Below, in pieces: positions 12,978 through 26,100 of a stretch of DNA of 64,000 bases. The notes under the pieces were generated by a model. That model made no database searches, was not told the origin of the DNA, and saw nothing but the letters and a program-made list of their open reading frames with translations. The DNA is from Thysanoteuthis rhombus. Lineage: Eukaryota > Mollusca > Cephalopoda > Oegopsida > Thysanoteuthidae. Numbering within the stretch: position 1 is the first letter of the stretch; every line of letters starts with the position of its first letter. The stretch is from contig OY735234.1 of assembly GCA_963457665.1 (NCBI GenBank), forward strand, positions 2,358,003-2,422,002, written 5' to 3'. Position numbers and translations under genes: made by a program.

Positions 12978-15900
12978 TATTGATGGTGATTGCTTTTTTG
13001 CTTTATGCACTTTCAGCCTTGGGAAGTTTTTTAAAAAAAAAGCTATACTTTCAGATAATTGAGAAGATCTGTGCACACACTTATGCTTACAAGAACTTAG
13101 ATATCTTCCATTGGGTCATATTGGTTGCTCTTTCAATCGTTATTATTCCAGTTTGGGAAACGTGAAAAGGTTACAGAGGAAGGTACAAGGTGAATGGAGT
13201 GGGTTGAAATGACCTCTATGCAAACTAGAAGTCAGGAACTGCTGGATGATGAGTGATTGATCTTAGCACCTATTTTGCTGCATTACCAACAGTTCTGACA
13301 CAATGTGTTGAATATTCTTGTACAACCGTCTATGATATCACAATCATCAGGGATCAGGGGTAGTTTATCTACAATCTGCAAGGATAGCCTGGCGCACTTT
13401 TTCCAAGTTCCCTGGTGTTTTGCTCGTTGATGTTCATCTAGAATGGTTATTGTTTTTGATGGATGTTCGTCCTTCCTTGAAACACTTAAAAAACATTCTG
13501 CTTTGAGACATGGCATTGTCTCCAAAGGCTTCCTAGAGAGTTTCTGCAGCTGTCTTGTTGATTTTGAAGCGGTAAGATGCCGGTTCTGAACTCCATGAGA
13601 TCAGCTATTGCAAAAACTGCCAATGCACCTTAGAAAGATCTTACAAAAGTGAGTGTAACTCAGCAACACATCCATTTATGTACATGGCCGTAGACACACT
13701 GACACAGATAAGGGTGATGCTGGCTCCACCTAATGGTAGAAGGCCGAACTGTGTATGTTTTGCTCCCATAGTTCAAATTACTGGAGCTTTTGGGTAGCAC
13801 CTTGTATATAACTAGTTTATAAATTTTTGTTCTTTAATGAAAAGGCTGAGGAACTATTGAATTGTTTGCTGCTGTTTTTCTAATAGATTATGAAGTTTAA
13901 CATTTTAATGGTTGCTTTTGTAGACAATGTATTTCTCAAAGACATTTGTTTCCATGATAATTGTAACCAATAGAAGTATATGTATTTTCTAAAATCATAC
14001 AGTTGTTGTTCATTGGTGAATTAGCAATGGGTTGGGTTAGTGACCATTACAAACATTCCACTCAGGAATTCTTTTCTGTCTTATGAACTTACCTCATGTA
14101 ATGTTATATTTAATTGCTCTTCAGAATTAGGTTTTGCTGCTAGGTGAATTGTATCTATTGAAATTGGTATTTTAAAATTTTTCAAAAAATCAGAATATTT
14201 CTTCCTTTTAATCAGTGATTTGATTTTGTTTGTAGTCTGTAAGAAATAACATGAATCAGGTTAAGAATACATTATGCTTTTTGGTGATAATTTCTGAATG
14301 ACACTTATTTTACCACTGTTTTATAGTTCATGCCTTAAATCAAACTAAAATTATTTTTTCATCTTTCAAACTCTGAAAATACTGAACTACATAATCGTTA
14401 CTTAAGACCATTCTCCATCCATAGTTTGTAACTCAGTACAGGGTTTTTGGTCTCCTGTACCATGTCATAGTTTTCACTGGTGTATCTCAGGAGTCATAGC
14501 CTGACAGAGCCTATCCCTCTCCAGGTTTTATCCATCCTACTCTTTATGCTGAACATCTTGCAGAGAGGCAGTACCATTTTTAAAGTCTTTGGTCTGATGT
14601 ATCATTGCACAGGGTCTGGAAAAGCACTGAAACACAGTAATGCAACATACCTGCTCATTGGGAGGCAAAAATGATTAAAACCAAAATGGGAAAGTTACAT
14701 TTCACTGTTAGTGAGGATATAAGAATGCGCTCAAAAGCTTGTAAAATGATGAGGAGGATGAAGAATGAGAGATCTAAAGTAACTTTTATGGATAGATAAA
14801 CACTGAATGCAGAAAGTCTCATTTAGTTCTTCACTGATTGATTGAATCAAAATTTCAATTAGAAACAATGTGCAACATTTTGTACCATTTAACACAATTT
14901 ATCAACACAGAATTCTGCATTATGAAGCACAAAATCACTTTATCACACTCTGACGTTGAGTACCAACTTTAAAGTCGTTGTTATGACTTGCCCACAACCT
15001 ACCAAATGGAGGTGAGAATTTTACCACTGTACCACAGTGATTGGTGAGAACAGTGTAAACATCATGAAAATTGGAGAAACACTGACTCCATCTATTAAAT
15101 TATAAGTCAATCAAACTTTGTCCTTCACCTTTGTATAATAAATATTTTAAAAAAGATTAATTATTTTATGCTAATGACATGCTAAATTTTAATGTCAAAA
15201 TCAAGAATATTGCTTATGTGATGTGATAAATTTCAAAGACTTTCTGTTATTCAAAATAAATATCATATAACATTCGCTTTCTTTCTGAACCTTTTTGGTA
15301 AATGAATCCTAACTGTATCCCACTGTGAGTGGGAGATATTGATGTAACAAATAATATATCATTATTAGCTTAGTCCTGCCATTCATAAAACATGTCTTCT
15401 ATGCTTCCATCTTGATTATATTGTGTTTAATTATATACAAATGTGTAGACATAGTTATATGTATGTGTATATATGATATATATATATATATATATATACA
15501 CACAAAGTTGATGATTTAATAATAATGCTCCTCAAAGAAAAGTTATAGTTCCAAATCAAGGAATATGATAACTATCCAAAATCTGTGTCCATGAAATAAA
15601 TTACTTTAACCATCAACACTTCTCCAAGTGCAGCATCATCAGATAACTTTTTCCAGTTAGAGGTCAGATTGAATTATAGCCAAATCTGGATCAGTTGCCA
15701 ACTTTATTGTAGCAGCTAGTTATTTTGGCTGAATTTAAAATGTTTGTATTCAGAGCAAAAATATTGACATCCACTGAGGTCTAGAAATAACCGAGACATT
15801 GTGATCCTTGCTCTTTATTGAATATTGATAATTCTGTGGTGTTCACTGTGAAAGAATCAACAGAAATCTCAATCGGGTTTTTCAAGGTCATGAAACTTTA

Positions 15901-18900
15901 TAAATTGTCGGAGATTTTAAGATTTTGAAAAATTGTTCAAAATGTCAGTGAATGTCAGCTCAATAATGGTGGGAAAGCACTTTTTCTTTCTTTACATTTA
16001 AAAATGCAAGTCTTTGGGAGAAGCATATTGTAGCTTTTCAAAATCTTACCATATTTTGTAGAATTATAGGTTAATGTCATATTTTCTGATTTTTTTTTTC
16101 CATTATATGTTTGAATAAAAAAGTGGTCAGGGGTAACTGAATGGGATGTAGGAGGCCATCAATTACCTGCATGTTGACTTATCTATTGTCAGGGAATTTT
16201 TAACTGTCAAGTTGACAAGAACCCTATTGTACTGCAGACAATTTTTTGACAAATAAAATTTTTTAAACATTCAAAAAGTGATATTCATAAAGACTTTTAT
16301 AGGCTAGAATTGAATAGGTTTAAGCTGAAAATAGGCATATGAGTTTCCACATCCTTGTACTCTTAAGAATCGTGAAATTTACAACTGTAAAATTATATGT
16401 CTATGAATTTCCCGTTGTAGTTTAGAAAACTGTCTTGAAACATAGTTATTTTTGATGTTGATATTTATACATAAATAACATGAAGCCCATGCTAAGACTT
16501 CAATAAGATTTGAATCCAATTCGAATTGTTATGTTGAGCCCTAATAATGAAAATCTGTATTCTGGAATTCAAGAGTGCTTGACCATTCTGACTGAAAGTA
16601 TGATAAACTATACATAGTTGATATACAGCCTGTAGAGGGCTATTCTTGGTGCATAGTCATAAACATCATTATGGAAGATGACTATAAGAACAGATATGCT
16701 TATCGAAAAACCCATGTTTTAGTTCATTTAATGTACCTCAGAAATACACCTAAAGTGCTAACAGAATACTTATTCTAACTTATTCTAACTTACATATTTT
16801 GGAATTGCCTGATAAATCAATTCGGACCAAGTCAGATAAGGTATAATTGGTGGAACAAACTCCTTTTGCTATAAAGGGCATATGACCAGTTCGATACAAT
16901 GGATTAAAATCTTCAAAATAGCATACTTGTAAATCTTGTAGATAAAGCAAAAGCCTATATGTTCTCTGTGTATTCTGGATTTTACAAGTACTAGAAAGCT
17001 ATGAGATGTTGACCACTTGCCTTTGAAATCAAACTTTTTCTTGATGGTGTTGTAAGAAGTCTAACTGAAATTTGAGCTCAAGACATTTCAGCTTATAGTC
17101 GTAAGTTCTGATAACTTAACCAAACCTACTTCGGAAGTCTGCTGTCTACATCAAAGTTGAACAAAGCTTCTATCTGTTTTTATAAACAGATTTCAAACTT
17201 GTTAAACTTATCTACATAGCACTTGATTCCTTCAACTCAACTCCTTCAGCCACTTTCATAGTTGATATTTGTATTCTGCAGGTTTGGATTCTTTAATCTT
17301 TTCCTGCTCTTTCCACTTTAGCTTCTGATTCCTTGTTTTTCTTTGCTTTGATATTCAAAGGTCACTTTTGTGCAGAAGACTACACTTGGTATGCCCACTG
17401 ATGTGTAAACTTATAGAATAATGGATATAAGATAGAAAATGTAAACATCGCTATGGCGTCCACATTCCAGATAGATTAATCATTTGCTTTGTTAGTTTGA
17501 AAGAGAGACAGAAAGAAAAAAAAATCCAATGACAATGACAATTCGTTTTATTTTTGTCCTTGACAGAATAAAAGCTTTGAAAGATATGAAATATTTTCTT
17601 TACTTTAAAGTATATATTATCTGGTCGACATGAATTCAGTTTTATTTATTTCTATAATTATGCTCTTGGTAGAAAAATTTTATTTAGCCTGATTGAAATG
17701 ACGAAAAAATATTTTTTAAGGGTATTTCTAAAACATGATAATTTTCTTGAAATTTCTATAAATTTGACTAAGCTTTATAGTCCAAGTTATAGCAAGTTTC
17801 ACTGAAAAAAGCATTAAAAATTATGACATTCATTCTAAAAATAATTTTGCCGATAGCTGTGGATAGGTCTTCTAACGATAATAAAAAGATATAATAATTC
17901 AAGATTATAATTTACTTATATAATTATTCATTTACAAGATTATAATTTATCTGTGAATTATCATAGACTCTCTATTGTTATCCTGAAATATGAGATCCAT
18001 AACAATGAGAAAAGTAAGATTACAATTAACTTAATCAATCAAAGATATGATGATGTGTAAGCACCAAAAAGATTTCGAAAAAATGCAGTTTCCAGGTTCT
18101 TTTCATTTGCTCACACTGCAGAAATTCGTAAAGTTATGATTGGAGCATCTCTTTCTAGATTATTTTAAAAAAATGATAAATTATATATTGCTGATTTTGA
18201 GCTAAAAGAAACATGAAATTACATTGTACTTGAGAAAATATGATAAGTACTAAAGTACTTATTCACCAGTGATTGGTCAATCGGTCAATAATTTGATCCA
18301 TTTTTGACAACTGACTCGTTAAACTTTACCAACATTCTATTGTTGCTTCAACAGTCATTCAAGTCTATAATTTTCTGATTATCAATGCCCCATTATAATG
18401 GAGTCAAAGAGAGTCATGCCTACCAAATTGATTATAAGTTACAAGTAATAAAATTTGCAAAGGAACGTGGCAATTGAGCTGCTGAAAGCTCTTTGTGCTT
18501 CCGCCGACAGAGAAATGGTTTGTGACTGGTGAAAACACGTGAAGAATTTGAGCAAGCAGGAAAATCAAAGCACCTTCACAAACCAAATGCCAAATGTAAG
18601 AAACTAGATAACGAAATGAAGACTTGGGTTTGAAATAAGAGAAACTAAGGTTTTTAGTGATAACTAAGAATATGATTTTTGAAGATAAAGTAAGGGCAGC
18701 TGAAGTAAGGGATTTTTCCGATGCTGCAGGCTGGTACTATGGATTCCCTGAAAGAGAACAGATTAGCAATGCAAGCAAGAACAGAAATAGCACAAGAAAA
18801 TGCCCGCTGGGTATGTGAACAAAATTCTTGAGTTTCACAGATATATTATAAATACCAGAAAAGAAACAAATATTGAAAAGGAATTGTTTGTAAACATGGA

Positions 18901-21900
18901 CCAATGACATTTGATGTACTTTCTAATAAGATAATTGATTCTATATTTAATGTTAAAACTGTAAACGTGGAAAATCATATTTTACAGCAGTACTGGCTGG
19001 TCGTACTGATGGTACCAAATTACCATCTTTTCTAGTATTTAAGAGGAAAACCCATTCTAAAAGAAAACATTCTACCAGGAACTTTTATCCATGTTCACTT
19101 GAAGGGCTGAGGATGGTTTACAGCTGTGGCTAGGAGAGACTTGGTCCCAACATGCTGCTGGACTCCTCCAAAAGCTGTTGCTTTTTGTTGGGGACCAATT
19201 TAGATCTAACATATCAAAATGTCAGTAAGGGTAGAGTAAGCAGAATAAAAACAAAAGTATCTGATATACTTGGAGAACCATCATGTCAACTGCAACCCCT
19301 GGATGTATCGAAAAACAAACCTTTCAAAGGGGTATATGCACAAAAATGGAACAAATTGATATCACTTCGACACGAACTAACACCAACAGGTCGGATGAAA
19401 AGGCCTACAATAGCTCTGGTTTGCCAATATATAAATAAATGCTTGCAGTCGAGTTACAACGAAGACAATTGTATGGTCATACAAGAAGTGTGGCATTAGC
19501 AATACCCTTGATTGTACAGAAGATGACCTTTTATATGAAGAAACAAACACTTCTGACTCAGAGAGCATTGATGACCCCAAGGAATGCATAGATGTAGATG
19601 ACAGTAATCATCATTATTATAAGCATTAATGATTTTTTAGGCTTTGAAGATAAGGTATAATAATGTTTTCCGGGACACAAATTTGATAGATCAGAAAGAT
19701 TCATTTTTAGGTATTCACCGGTTGTGAGCTCAAATGTCATGCTGTAGTTTATCTTTCAAAAGTGTTCTGTATCTTTTGTTTCAAAAAAATTTAATTCAAT
19801 CAAAACAAAGATGCCACAATCAAAATTTGGTTATACTAGATGTGGTGTGAATTGAACTCCTGTGTATACTATATTATTCCAACGTAAATTATTTTGATTG
19901 TGAAAAGCTGTATTTGAATATTTCAGCACAAATACATTCTCATTCCTCCATAGTTGTTAACCTACTCATTTGTTTTAGTATTCAATTTTTAGGATTGCTT
20001 AAAATAAGTAAATGAATAGCACTTTTTTTACTGGTGACGCAGCTGATGAAGAATATTGCTAATAAATAAAGATTAAAAAATTGAAAAACTTTTAGAATAA
20101 AGACGAAGAGCCTGAAGTATAGTTTTGAAAAACGGGGCTGAGGATTCATTTTATTACTCAACCCTCATTTTGATTAAAGTTTTTGGAATTTTGTGATACT
20201 TGTCAGCCAGCTGCTACATGTGTCTAAGAAGAGGGAGATTTATCTTTTAATTCTTTTCAAATTTCCTTGTAACTCTTAACCTTTTGTTCCACTCATCTAT
20301 AACAATTCATTAGAAATTTGTTGTGACATAGAAATAATAGGAAAAAAAATAGTAGGATTGGTAAGTCGAGTTTAAATGCTGTCCAAGAATGTTCTCTTTC
20401 CCTTCACACTAATGCCCTTGGGAAAAGTGTGAATCCATATCTCCTCTTTCCAACTATGTGTAAATAGCAGGAAAGACTGGGCTCTGTAGCCTTGAGAGGC
20501 ATCCAGATATATGAAGGTACCTCAGAAAGCTGAGATGGCCTGTGTTGCACTTAGTCAAGGTGCACCACTTGTTAAAAGTGATGAGATGAAGGATTTCTGT
20601 AAGTTCGATCTGCTGCTGTGCTGTTCTGGAGTCTAGGGATGGAAGACGATTCAGATATCATAGGACCTAGAGGAGTTGCATTGCAAATGTTCCCTCACTC
20701 AACTTTGGTAGGGGTGGCGGCACCTTCCAATTTAACAAATGGTCCAAGGGGAATAACTTCAATCAGACATTATTTCCTTTGTATTTGACATTCTATTTAC
20801 TTTGTGTGAATTCAAGAGTTAAACCTCTAGTCTGTCCCAAATGCTGATTTGTTGATGTCTAATACCAGAAATTTGAAAGGGGAGAAATATCTAATTCCAT
20901 ATCAGAGCATAAAACTCTGGCATTAATGCAATAGTTCTCAGTCCTGGGTCATATCCCCCTCTCTCTTTCGACTCCAGGTTTCCTCAATTTCTCCCAATTC
21001 GGTATTGTCATCTATCAATTTTTCACCTTTTTACTTTTACAGTTGTTATTATTGAAACAATTTATTCCTCCCCAATTCCTTCCCTGGCTAAAATTTTTCC
21101 CCTTCAGATTTCAAGTTCCTCTCCTGGGAGCCAAGGGCCACTTGTTTGAGAATAGTGTCAATCACTTGTAAAATCAGTAATCGATAGAATATCTAAAAAT
21201 TTGAGCCACCACCAACCAATAAGTCTAATTCTTGTCTGAATTTTGTTAAACTGGGTGTATTGATTAATGTGTGTGATATAAATCATATGAACGTATAGAC
21301 TAAGAAAATAATCCGACCATACCATATACAGTCATCAATAAGTCTAATGTTTTAAACTACATGACATCCGTATCCTACGTGAAGCAGTAGAGCATATATT
21401 TTTGGATGTGCTCTGTTTTTATAGCAAAATTGTCAATGGAAGAATTTCAACATCATACTCCATGCAAATTATATTATGTTGAAAGCATCTTAGGATAGAA
21501 TCGTGGAAGAGGCCCAATATTTGTCTTCTTCCTGCTCATATGCTTATTTACAATAAATTCTCTTGTAGGTGTATGGCTTTTCCATTTCTACTCCAGGTCC
21601 AAATTATATATATTTAATGTGTCTTATCTTATAATTAGTGTTTCACTTGGAAAATTTATGATTTTTATCTCAATTAGAAGAGAACAATAAATTTGTCCAC
21701 ATGGCTTCATAGCTGAGTGGACTTTAGTTATGTGTATCAAATGACCTACCTGGCAGTCAAATAAACTTGGAAGAATTAACTGATATTAGATATTCCATAG
21801 TATGGACAATGGAATAAGAACAATCTATCCCTGTAGATTGGATAAAGGGTTTGATTTGAAATTTCCAGAAGGTTACTGACTACAGCAGACACCTGAAGAT

Positions 21901-23055
21901 GGTCAGAGAGTGCAATGGCCAAAATGCTGAGACTATAACAACCAATTAAATCAGTGTATGATAATTCCTCATCTCAGAAATTCAGAAGACGATTGTAAAA
22001 ATGTAGTTGCCAGAAAATGTGATTAATATTTCAAAAATTTATGCATCATTAAGTTCTTTTTGTTTTTATTGAATGATATTTTTTTAAAATTTCATATTGA
22101 GAATAGAAAAAAGAATTGATTCGTGAGGTGAAGTTTTACTGGTGAAGCCAGCACTTTAGCTACTTACTTTTAACCAGAAAAACTTATTGTTCCGCTACTG
22201 TAGTCTAATGATACTATTTCAGACAGATTAGTACACTTGGCTGCAAGGAATTATTAGCAGTAAGACTGCAATTAATCTACATAGCATTGGTACAGGCTTA
22301 GCTTGGGCATTCAATTGGTGGAGTGTTTCCCTCTCCCTGCCTCTCTACAGTTTTCATTGGACGCTCAAATTTTACGTTCAGATCAGCGTGTGAAATGTTC
22401 AAGGTTTAGTAGTTGTTCTCGGGCTTGTACATAGATCACAAGTTCTGGACATTTTTGTTTGTGGTTTAACTGCTATGATATGGAGTGTATTTACAAATGT
22501 GATGTGATTGTATTATTTACGTAGCTGTGGGAAACAATCATGGTTGGTATCTTTGATATTTATTCCAGTTATTTTTAGTTTCCTGTTCTGCATGAGTTTT
22601 TTCTAAGAACATTTCTCATGTAGACAAATTACAGAACTAGTGAGTTTCTTTGATTTCTCTTTTTTCTGTTAAAAAATAAGTGATTTATAATTTTATATAA
22701 TTGACATTTTTTTTTTCTTCATTTCACAAGATTCTTGAGGCTGAACCTGTAGTATTAGATATTCCTTGTTGGAAGTTCAGAGCTGATGGCATTTTCTTTA
22801 CTTTTTGGTTGTTAACAATACTAAAAGTTCAGATATTACTGACACATTTTTGTGCACTTTACATGTGAATTTAGGAATGGACTGATTTTTGCTTTGAGTG
22901 CTAGGTTTAACGATTCGCTTTATTGCATTAAACAAAATATGGGTTTAAACATCTATATTTACTTTATTAAGGGAAAGAAAAAACATGTACCCTATAATAA
23001 GGGTAAAGAATTTTATACTCATTGTTAAAATAATACCTGAAAGTAATAGGTCTCC

Positions 23056-23118
<63 letters not shown>

Positions 23119-26100
23119 ACCAATTTTTAATTTACTGCCAAGTTATGTGAAGACCAGAAAAGAGAATATTATTTAATGAAACTTATGTTGAATTTAGATT
23201 GATATAATTATTAGATCTATATTGAAGGAACTCCATGGAAATAGTGCTGCTGTTTTGGCTTTGTTTTTAAGCTACAATTGTTACCTCTGACGTTTACCTT
23301 TGGTCTCTAATAAACCATGGCTTCTCACATAAAATGAAGTGAAGATGATTTTTTTATAAACGCTATAAAACAACTATCGATTTGGTGAGTGCAAGCTAAG
23401 GGCAAATAAAATACTATTTATAGTTCCACAGCCATTTTATGGGCAATCCTCTACACAGAATCAAACAGATCAGCAGTTCGTTATCACCTCCGATTTGTGT
23501 TCTGATTAAAATCTTCTTTAAGGTGTGTTTGCTTGTATTTTTGGTTGTTTTAGCTTCGTACTAATTTATGAGATTTATTTATTTTTGGGTGGCGAACATT
23601 GCTTAAAGAAACAAAGGCAAAAAAATAAAGCGTTCATAATTACTTCATGCGACTTGATGAAGAATCAATAAAAGCTAAATTAGTGTCAAGAAAAGCCACC
23701 AAAATAAGCTGATGGTTCAGTAATCTGATTCTTGTTCAGGCTTGGATTTAAATAGACCTACCTTTCATGCAGGTACATCTCTAAGTCCATAGCCTTATGA
23801 CGATAAAAGCATTTAATTCACATCGCAGATATTTTTCAATGTAAACCCCTTCTTTGTTAATGCACTGAATTTGATGGTAAATATCAATCATGTAGATAGA
23901 ACATTATGCAGGGAACATTTAGATAAAAATTCAGGTAATAAGTATGTTTTAGGCTGTTGCAGTGGCATAGATCAATCTTTGGTTTCATGCTCTATCCTCT
24001 GAGTTTTTGATAAATATTAGGATAAAGGATTTCACTAGAATACACTGTTTTTGTTCTGAGATTTTTGTAGTGATATGATATAGAGATATGATTAGAAGGT
24101 CTTGTTTTTATTAGGCAATGTGAATTTGACTGTGAGCTCTTCGGTTTCCTGTTCAGTGGTCTGAGCAAAATTGTTCTATCAAACATGCTGCGTTAAATAT
24201 GGGTTAGCTCCTCATTCAGTAATTGTTGCTTACTATAATTTTCTTTATTGTATTGGTAAATTGTTAAGACAATTAGAAATTAGCTAACATAAGCACATAA
24301 AGCACTTCTATATCTAGGTATATGTTATTAGGAAATGGGTATATGATCCAACAATGATTATAGATTGCATTATATTATATTGAAACTCTATGAGAAATGA
24401 TCACCTATTATTACAGGGTGAATGTATCTATTTACGTTGTCTAGGCCGAATACATTCACTGTGCAGTTCTGGGAGATCATTTCAAATAGTTTCAATATGA
24501 TATAACGCAATTCATAATCATATCTAAGTATATAAAGTAGTTGTGTATGTCTGTCTGTGTGTTCTCTTATGACTAGAAAAACTACACATCCCAGAGCAAT
24601 TCGAAAGGCATATTTTGAATCAGGATGTCTCAATTTACCTTCTGTACACATTTTAACCGGGTTTCTCAACTTTTCATTTTTTAGCGGGGAATTCAATTTA
24701 CAATGTTAAACTGGATCCTTACTTTGTGTCTGTTAGCATAACAAGTTAGATCCAGAGGTTGTCATGGAAATAATGCACGTGTCGTGTCTAAGGGTCTCCC
24801 TTGAAAATTAGGGTTAGTATTCCACTTCTGCTTTTTGGCAAAGATGACATACTCATGATCCCTTTACTAATAAGTGGTTTGTGTTGAGTAAGTAGAAATA
24901 TACTAAAGAACATATTTTTACTGTGTTGTCAAATTTGAAACTATTTTCGTCCTTTCAATGCTGGGAATTTCTGCTTGTAAATTATAGAGAGTGGATGATC
25001 TGTATTCCAGGACGCCAATCTATCATCACACTGTTTTAAAGTTCCTAAAATACTTAAATGTATGTGTTTTTGAGGGGTCTGTATCATTTTCCTGTCTCTC
25101 AGATTACTGAATATTCATTCTCTTGATGCTAATTGGTTGACTTGGAATTTCCAGAAGACAATTTGAAGGCCTTTCATTGTTTATTATTTACAAGATCACT
25201 GGTTTATATTGTATATAAGATTTATGAATACAAATTTTACAACAGATGCTTTTTTTATTTTTTTTTTATTTCATGAATTGTAATTTTGTAAACATACCCC
25301 CATCTCACTGATGTTTAGAAAAAGAAAGTCAACCAGTGTTTTTGAAGATGCATTGTAAATCCTAAATCTTTTCATAAATAAATTGTACATTTACAAATTT
25401 TTCAATAGATGCCTTTTATTCATGCATCGTAAACATACCCCACATCGCCCTAACTTTAAAAAGAAATCTAACCAGTGTTTTTGTAAATAATAAACCATGA
25501 AAGAAAGGGCCTCAAATTGTCTTGCTTTATTTTTCAGGGTAACCAGAGTTGACCAATGAACAGTCAGTAATCTGAGATTTGGGAAAATGCCACTGTTTTC
25601 TGAGTAATAAACTAAAATCCACATTTCTTTGGTGATTATTTGGGAATTCCTGTTCCTGGTTTGGTAGTCATGAAGTTTGGGATAATGAACATTTGGGCGG
25701 GGTATAAACTTGGGAGCCAATTGAACAAAATAAAAAAAGGCATATTGATTTCATACTGCTGTTCAGTCACCTTTTCATTAGGAATCGATGATCCATTGAG
25801 GAGATTAACCACCTGTAAAGTGGTTTATTTGTAATCTATTATTAAGTAATCTGAGCCCATCTCACTAGCAAGTATCATTCTATATTTCGTGTAAAAGGTT
25901 CATTCATTATTTGTTATTAGATGCATCATTCAGTCACTAAATTAGCTATTGATTCTATTTTTTCACTAGATCTGTTATTTTCCATTTAATTATAAGTTTA
26001 CCTTTACTTGTTTCCTATTATTATAATTTATTTTGGTAGCAGTCAATAATTAGAAACTGTCAAAGTAGGTTTCTTCAATTTTTAAGTAGGTCTGGTGAAG

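Noticed and set aside
19152-19499. Possible host gene with QLQPLDVSKNKPFK
   Set aside because: It is the C-terminal part of the decayed pogo-type transposase, with frame breaks on both sides.
24388-24696. Minus-strand open frame of 102 codons
   Set aside because: It overlaps dispersed repeat sequence (family B relic and a TGTCTGTCTGTGTG-type repeat), with no recognisable domain or splice context.
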